Origin: Desulfuromonas acetoxidans DSM 684
GTDB taxonomy: Bacteria; Desulfobacterota; Desulfuromonadia; Desulfuromonadales; Desulfuromonadaceae
Direction of reading: 5' to 3'
DNA length: 64,000 bases
Assembly: GCF_000167355.1 (NCBI RefSeq)
Contig: NZ_AAEW02000006.1
Span: 156,577 to 220,576 of the forward strand
Made by a program: the position numbers and the translations under genes. The first letter of the stretch is position 1. Each line of letters opens with the position of its first letter. Below, in pieces: positions 61,533 to 64,000 of this stretch. Under the pieces are notes generated by a model. That model saw nothing but the letters and a program-made list of their open reading frames with translations, searched no databases and was not told the origin of the DNA.

Positions 61533-62304
61533 GTAGGGCCTCCAGAACCGCTTTGACCTCAATAATAATGTCCTGCGCAGTCGGGCTCTTCTCCCAGCGC
61601 AGAAACGTTTCAAAACAACGTGCTGCATCTTTTTCACGGTCCTGGTCCAGATACAGATACCCTAACGTCAGCCAGGCCGGAGCATAACCCGGATCGAGGC
61701 TCACAGCCTGGCGAGCATAGCGCTCAGCCTCCTCCAACTGACCTGTTTCGTAAAATAACTCGGCAAGGTTCCCAGCCGCTTCGACATCTTCATCATCAAC
61801 GGATAAAGCTTTGAGGTACCACTTTTTTGCCGCGGCCGAATCATTATGTTCCTGGCATAAATCCCCCAGCGAATTCAAAGCGGCAACGCAAGAGGGATCA
61901 ACCTCTAACGCCTGATCAAAATGGCTCTTTGCTGCAGCGTAATCCTGTTCGGAAAAGCACAACAACCCCAATCGCACCAGAGCCTCCGCCGCATGATCCG
62001 CCGAGTCGGCAAGGCGTTCATAAGTCTGACGCGCCTCGGCAACTTGGTCCTGAGCATAATATTCATCGCCCAGGGCCAACACCAGTTCCGCACCTGCGGC
62101 AGCTTCACTGCCAAAGCGCTCCAGAAGCTGCAACGCTTTGCGCGGCTGACGGTTTTCAGCATAGGCTTCAGCCAATAAGACAATCACTTCTTCGTTGTCG
62201 CTGAATTGGCGATGAGCGCGCGTCAGCAGATCAACGGCCTGTCGTCCTTGCCCCTGTTCCAACTTGTCCGTCGCCTGTTCAATTATCTGCTCGGGAGTTT
62301 CCAT
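61525..62304 (-). CDS. Tetratricopeptide-repeat protein
   Basis: 259 residues, no signal peptide, made of about six TPRs (for example AAEALVRLGLLCFSEQDYAAAKSHFDQALEVDP and YAPAWLTLGYLYLDQDREKDAARCFE), so a cytoplasmic scaffold. Acts with unknown partners; its neighbours are DUF512 (15 bp upstream) and the cysteine-cluster protein (overlap 8 bp). Confidence 0.85.
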   Translation of the reverse strand: METPEQIIEQATDKLEQGQGRQAVDLLTRAHRQFSDNEEVIVLLAEAYAENRQPRKALQLLERFGSEAAAGAELVLALGDEYYAQDQVAEARQTYERLADSADHAAEALVRLGLLCFSEQDYAAAKSHFDQALEVDPSCVAALNSLGDLCQEHNDSAAAKKWYLKALSVDDEDVEAAGNLAELFYETGQLEEAERYARQAVSLDPGYAPAWLTLGYLYLDQDREKDAARCFETFLRWEKSPTAQDIIIEVKAVLEALRD

Positions 62305-62319
62305 ATGGTCATCCTGTGG

Positions 62320-63618
62320 TTAAGCCGTCACATCCTGATAATATGCGACAAAATCAGCAATTCCCCACGGTGATGGGGGAATCTTGGCAATTTCAACATG
62401 AAGGGTTTCAGCGAGCCCCTCCAGGGTCATATCATCGAGCAGAACATCCTGCCCCTCACGACACATCATATCGGGAATCAGCAGAATGTCAGGAAGTTTC
62501 TGCCCCTGCAACTGCTCAACAATATCATGCCCCGTCAACAGTCCGGCCACTGTGACCCCACCGGCAAAAAAAAGATTATCAACAACAAACACCTGCAAAC
62601 GGCTCCCCGTATGCTGATTGAACCGCTGAGAAAAACGGCTCAACTCACCGGCAGCTGATCGGCCGGTGACAATCCCCATGCGACAGTCGCTATAATCAGC
62701 CGGTTCAGCGAGGACCTCCTGCTCTTCGTGACGAAACAGAGCTACCAGGCCGACACCGTTTTCAATCTGGTGTAACTTTTCATAATCCGCCAGATCAGGA
62801 AAATCAACCTGGCCCTGCAGGTAAAATTCATCCGCAGCAAAAACGAAACGACTACCACATTGCCGAATAAAGCACTGTTGCTTTGTTTCGATAAGAGTGA
62901 TGACCTCGCGACACTGTTCGGCTGTAAACCGCTGCAACTTCGGCAAAGCGTGGCGATGCCCGGTCAAACCAACAGGAACCACAGCCAATGTCTGAATCTC
63001 CGGATACAAGGCCGCCAACGCATCAATGGTCTGATCCAACACCGCACCATCATTGACACCGGGACACAGAACAATCTGCGTATGCAACTGAATCCCTCCG
63101 GCAATCAACCGCTTTAACAACGGTATCGGCGATTCCACAGGACGACCGAGCAAAGAGCTGCGTACGGTTTTGTCCGTGGCATGTACCGAGGCATACAATG
63201 GAGAAAGCTGCTGACGGAGGATGCGCGAAACATCCTCTTCACTCAGATTGGTCAGACTGATATAGGCGCCGTAGAGATACGAATAGCGATAGTCATCATC
63301 GCGCACATAGAGACTATCACGCATCCCGTCCGGGAGCTGGCGAACAAAACAGAACTGGCAAAGGTTACGGCACTGCCGGGGGCTCGATGCACCAAAATGC
63401 AGACCAAGGGGTTCATCTTCGTCTTTTTCAAAGTCGAGTTCCCACAATTGGCCATCTTGCTTCTCAATATCGAGAACCAGCGCTTCACCGCGAAGCAGCA
63501 ATTCATAATCGATCTGGTCATGAACCTCTTCGCCGTTCACTGCCAGCAAAAAATCACCGCAACACAGCTCAAGCTGATCGGCGATACTACCTTGATCTAC
63601 TGATTCAATTTCCAACAT
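62320..63618 (-). CDS. DUF512 radical-SAM-like iron-sulfur protein with N-terminal PDZ
   Basis: 432 residues. Residues 1-60 resemble a PDZ domain; CRNLCQFCFVRQLPDGMR (Cys83, Cys87, Cys90) is the cluster motif of the DUF512 family, related to radical-SAM enzymes by the CxxxCxxC pattern; the C-terminal part carries the DUF512 core (FAADEFYL). The reaction is unknown. Here it follows hfq by 75 bp, separated by a strong terminator. Confidence 0.9.
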   Translation of the reverse strand: MLEIESVDQGSIADQLELCCGDFLLAVNGEEVHDQIDYELLLRGEALVLDIEKQDGQLWELDFEKDEDEPLGLHFGASSPRQCRNLCQFCFVRQLPDGMRDSLYVRDDDYRYSYLYGAYISLTNLSEEDVSRILRQQLSPLYASVHATDKTVRSSLLGRPVESPIPLLKRLIAGGIQLHTQIVLCPGVNDGAVLDQTIDALAALYPEIQTLAVVPVGLTGHRHALPKLQRFTAEQCREVITLIETKQQCFIRQCGSRFVFAADEFYLQGQVDFPDLADYEKLHQIENGVGLVALFRHEEQEVLAEPADYSDCRMGIVTGRSAAGELSRFSQRFNQHTGSRLQVFVVDNLFFAGGVTVAGLLTGHDIVEQLQGQKLPDILLIPDMMCREGQDVLLDDMTLEGLAETLHVEIAKIPPSPWGIADFVAYYQDVTA

Positions 63619-63629
63619 AGTCGGCCTGA

Positions 63630-63667
63630 AACAAAGAAGGCCCCCGCTGCACTCCAGTCGGGGGCCT
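63630..63667 (-). terminator. Terminator after hfq
   Basis: Perfect 9-bp stem AGGCCCCCG (63638-63646) / CGGGGGCCT (63659-63667), followed on the minus strand by TCTTTGT. Confidence 0.85.
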
Positions 63668-63693
63668 GTCGCTAACGTATGAAGCGGTCCACA

Positions 63694-63927
63694 CTAATCG
63701 CGGCCGCCATGTAACTTGAACAAGCCGTCGGCTGAGGTAATGGATGAAATCGCGTGTTTATACAGCAAAAAGTCGCCGCCGCTCTCAATCAGCACACAGA
63801 AATTATCAAACGATTTGATATAACCCTGCAACTGTTCACCCGACATCATGACAACGGTAATTTTAACGCGCTCTTTACGCGCTTGGTTCAAATACTGATC
63901 CTGAATGTTAAACGGTGTTTTTGCCAT
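63694..63927 (-). CDS. hfq: RNA chaperone Hfq
   Basis: 77 residues from ATG 63927 (AGGAG 8 bp upstream; a GTG three codons earlier overlaps that site). Sm1 motif QDQYLNQARKERVKITVVMMSGEQLQGYIKSFDNFCVLIE and Sm2 motif LLYKHAISSI are complete. Hfq hexamers pair small RNAs with mRNAs; the structured RNA at 16030 and the 6S RNA at 40578 show that RNA regulation is active here. The window ends 64 bp upstream of it. Confidence 0.97.
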   Translation of the reverse strand: MAKTPFNIQDQYLNQARKERVKITVVMMSGEQLQGYIKSFDNFCVLIESGGDFLLYKHAISSITSADGLFKLHGGRD

Positions 63928-64000
63928 GACCTTCACTCCTTCAATAAATGCATTTAAATAAAATTTTCAATCCATGCAAGGATACTATCAAACCTACTAT

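Noticed and set aside
1..64000. CRISPR arrays, tRNA or rRNA genes, integrase or transposase genes
   Set aside because: None were seen on reading both strands; the many hairpins are explained as terminators and leaders.

Overview
The window reads as chromosomal core sequence from a delta-proteobacterium of the Desulfuromonas/Geobacter/Pelobacter type (Desulfuromonadales). The main pointers are a secreted triheme c7-type cytochrome at 27808-28095 that resembles the Desulfuromonas acetoxidans c7 and Geobacter PpcA proteins, many c-di-GMP and two-component proteins, a QueH-type queuosine enzyme, DUF512 next to hfq, and the gene order pheA-tyrA-aroA-cmk-ispH-rpsA-sppA-ihfB. Genes are tightly packed with many 1-8 bp stop/start overlaps. 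No tRNA, rRNA, CRISPR array, prophage or transposase gene was seen. The organism is inferred from gene content only.

Left part (1-12145, all minus strand): queH, a ClC channel, a SLOG-fold protein, a DHH phosphoesterase, an amidase, rph, rdgB, a PAS-GGDEF protein, ndk, rlmN, mtnP, a PfkB kinase, a TPR lipoprotein and a purine nucleoside phosphorylase cut by the window edge. Nucleotide salvage and RNA metabolism dominate. From 12201 to 20197 come lpxH (plus), an M16 peptidase pair (one active, one zinc-site-free), a short structured RNA behind a clear promoter, and a sigma-54 two-component system.

Middle part (20538-38267, mostly plus): a P-loop/DRTGG protein, an RNase G/E with a 430-residue basic tail and a long structured leader, ispB, a RodZ-like membrane-anchored HTH protein, the triheme cytochrome with a small secreted partner, dedA, aguAB (agmatine to putrescine), and a CHASE-PAS-GGDEF protein. 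Then follows the most unusual locus: a small membrane protein, a sodium/solute symporter fused to GAF and SpoIIE-type phosphatase domains, an anti-anti-sigma (STAS) protein and an anti-sigma (RsbW-like) kinase. This looks like a complete partner-switching module whose phosphatase is built into a transporter.

Right part (38194-64000, mostly minus): a HAD phosphatase, lgt, a RluA-family synthase, a 6S RNA with its promoter, the large aromatic amino acid/cmk/rpsA cluster, a Bax-like glucosaminidase, a polysaccharide deacetylase, an RSH protein with an intact HD but eroded synthetase domain, a HIT protein, a YhaN-like ATPase paired with a metallophosphoesterase that has lost nearly all metal ligands, tlyA, a PilZ protein, an AsmA-like protein, a MITE-like repeat, a cysteine-cluster protein, a TPR protein, DUF512 and hfq.
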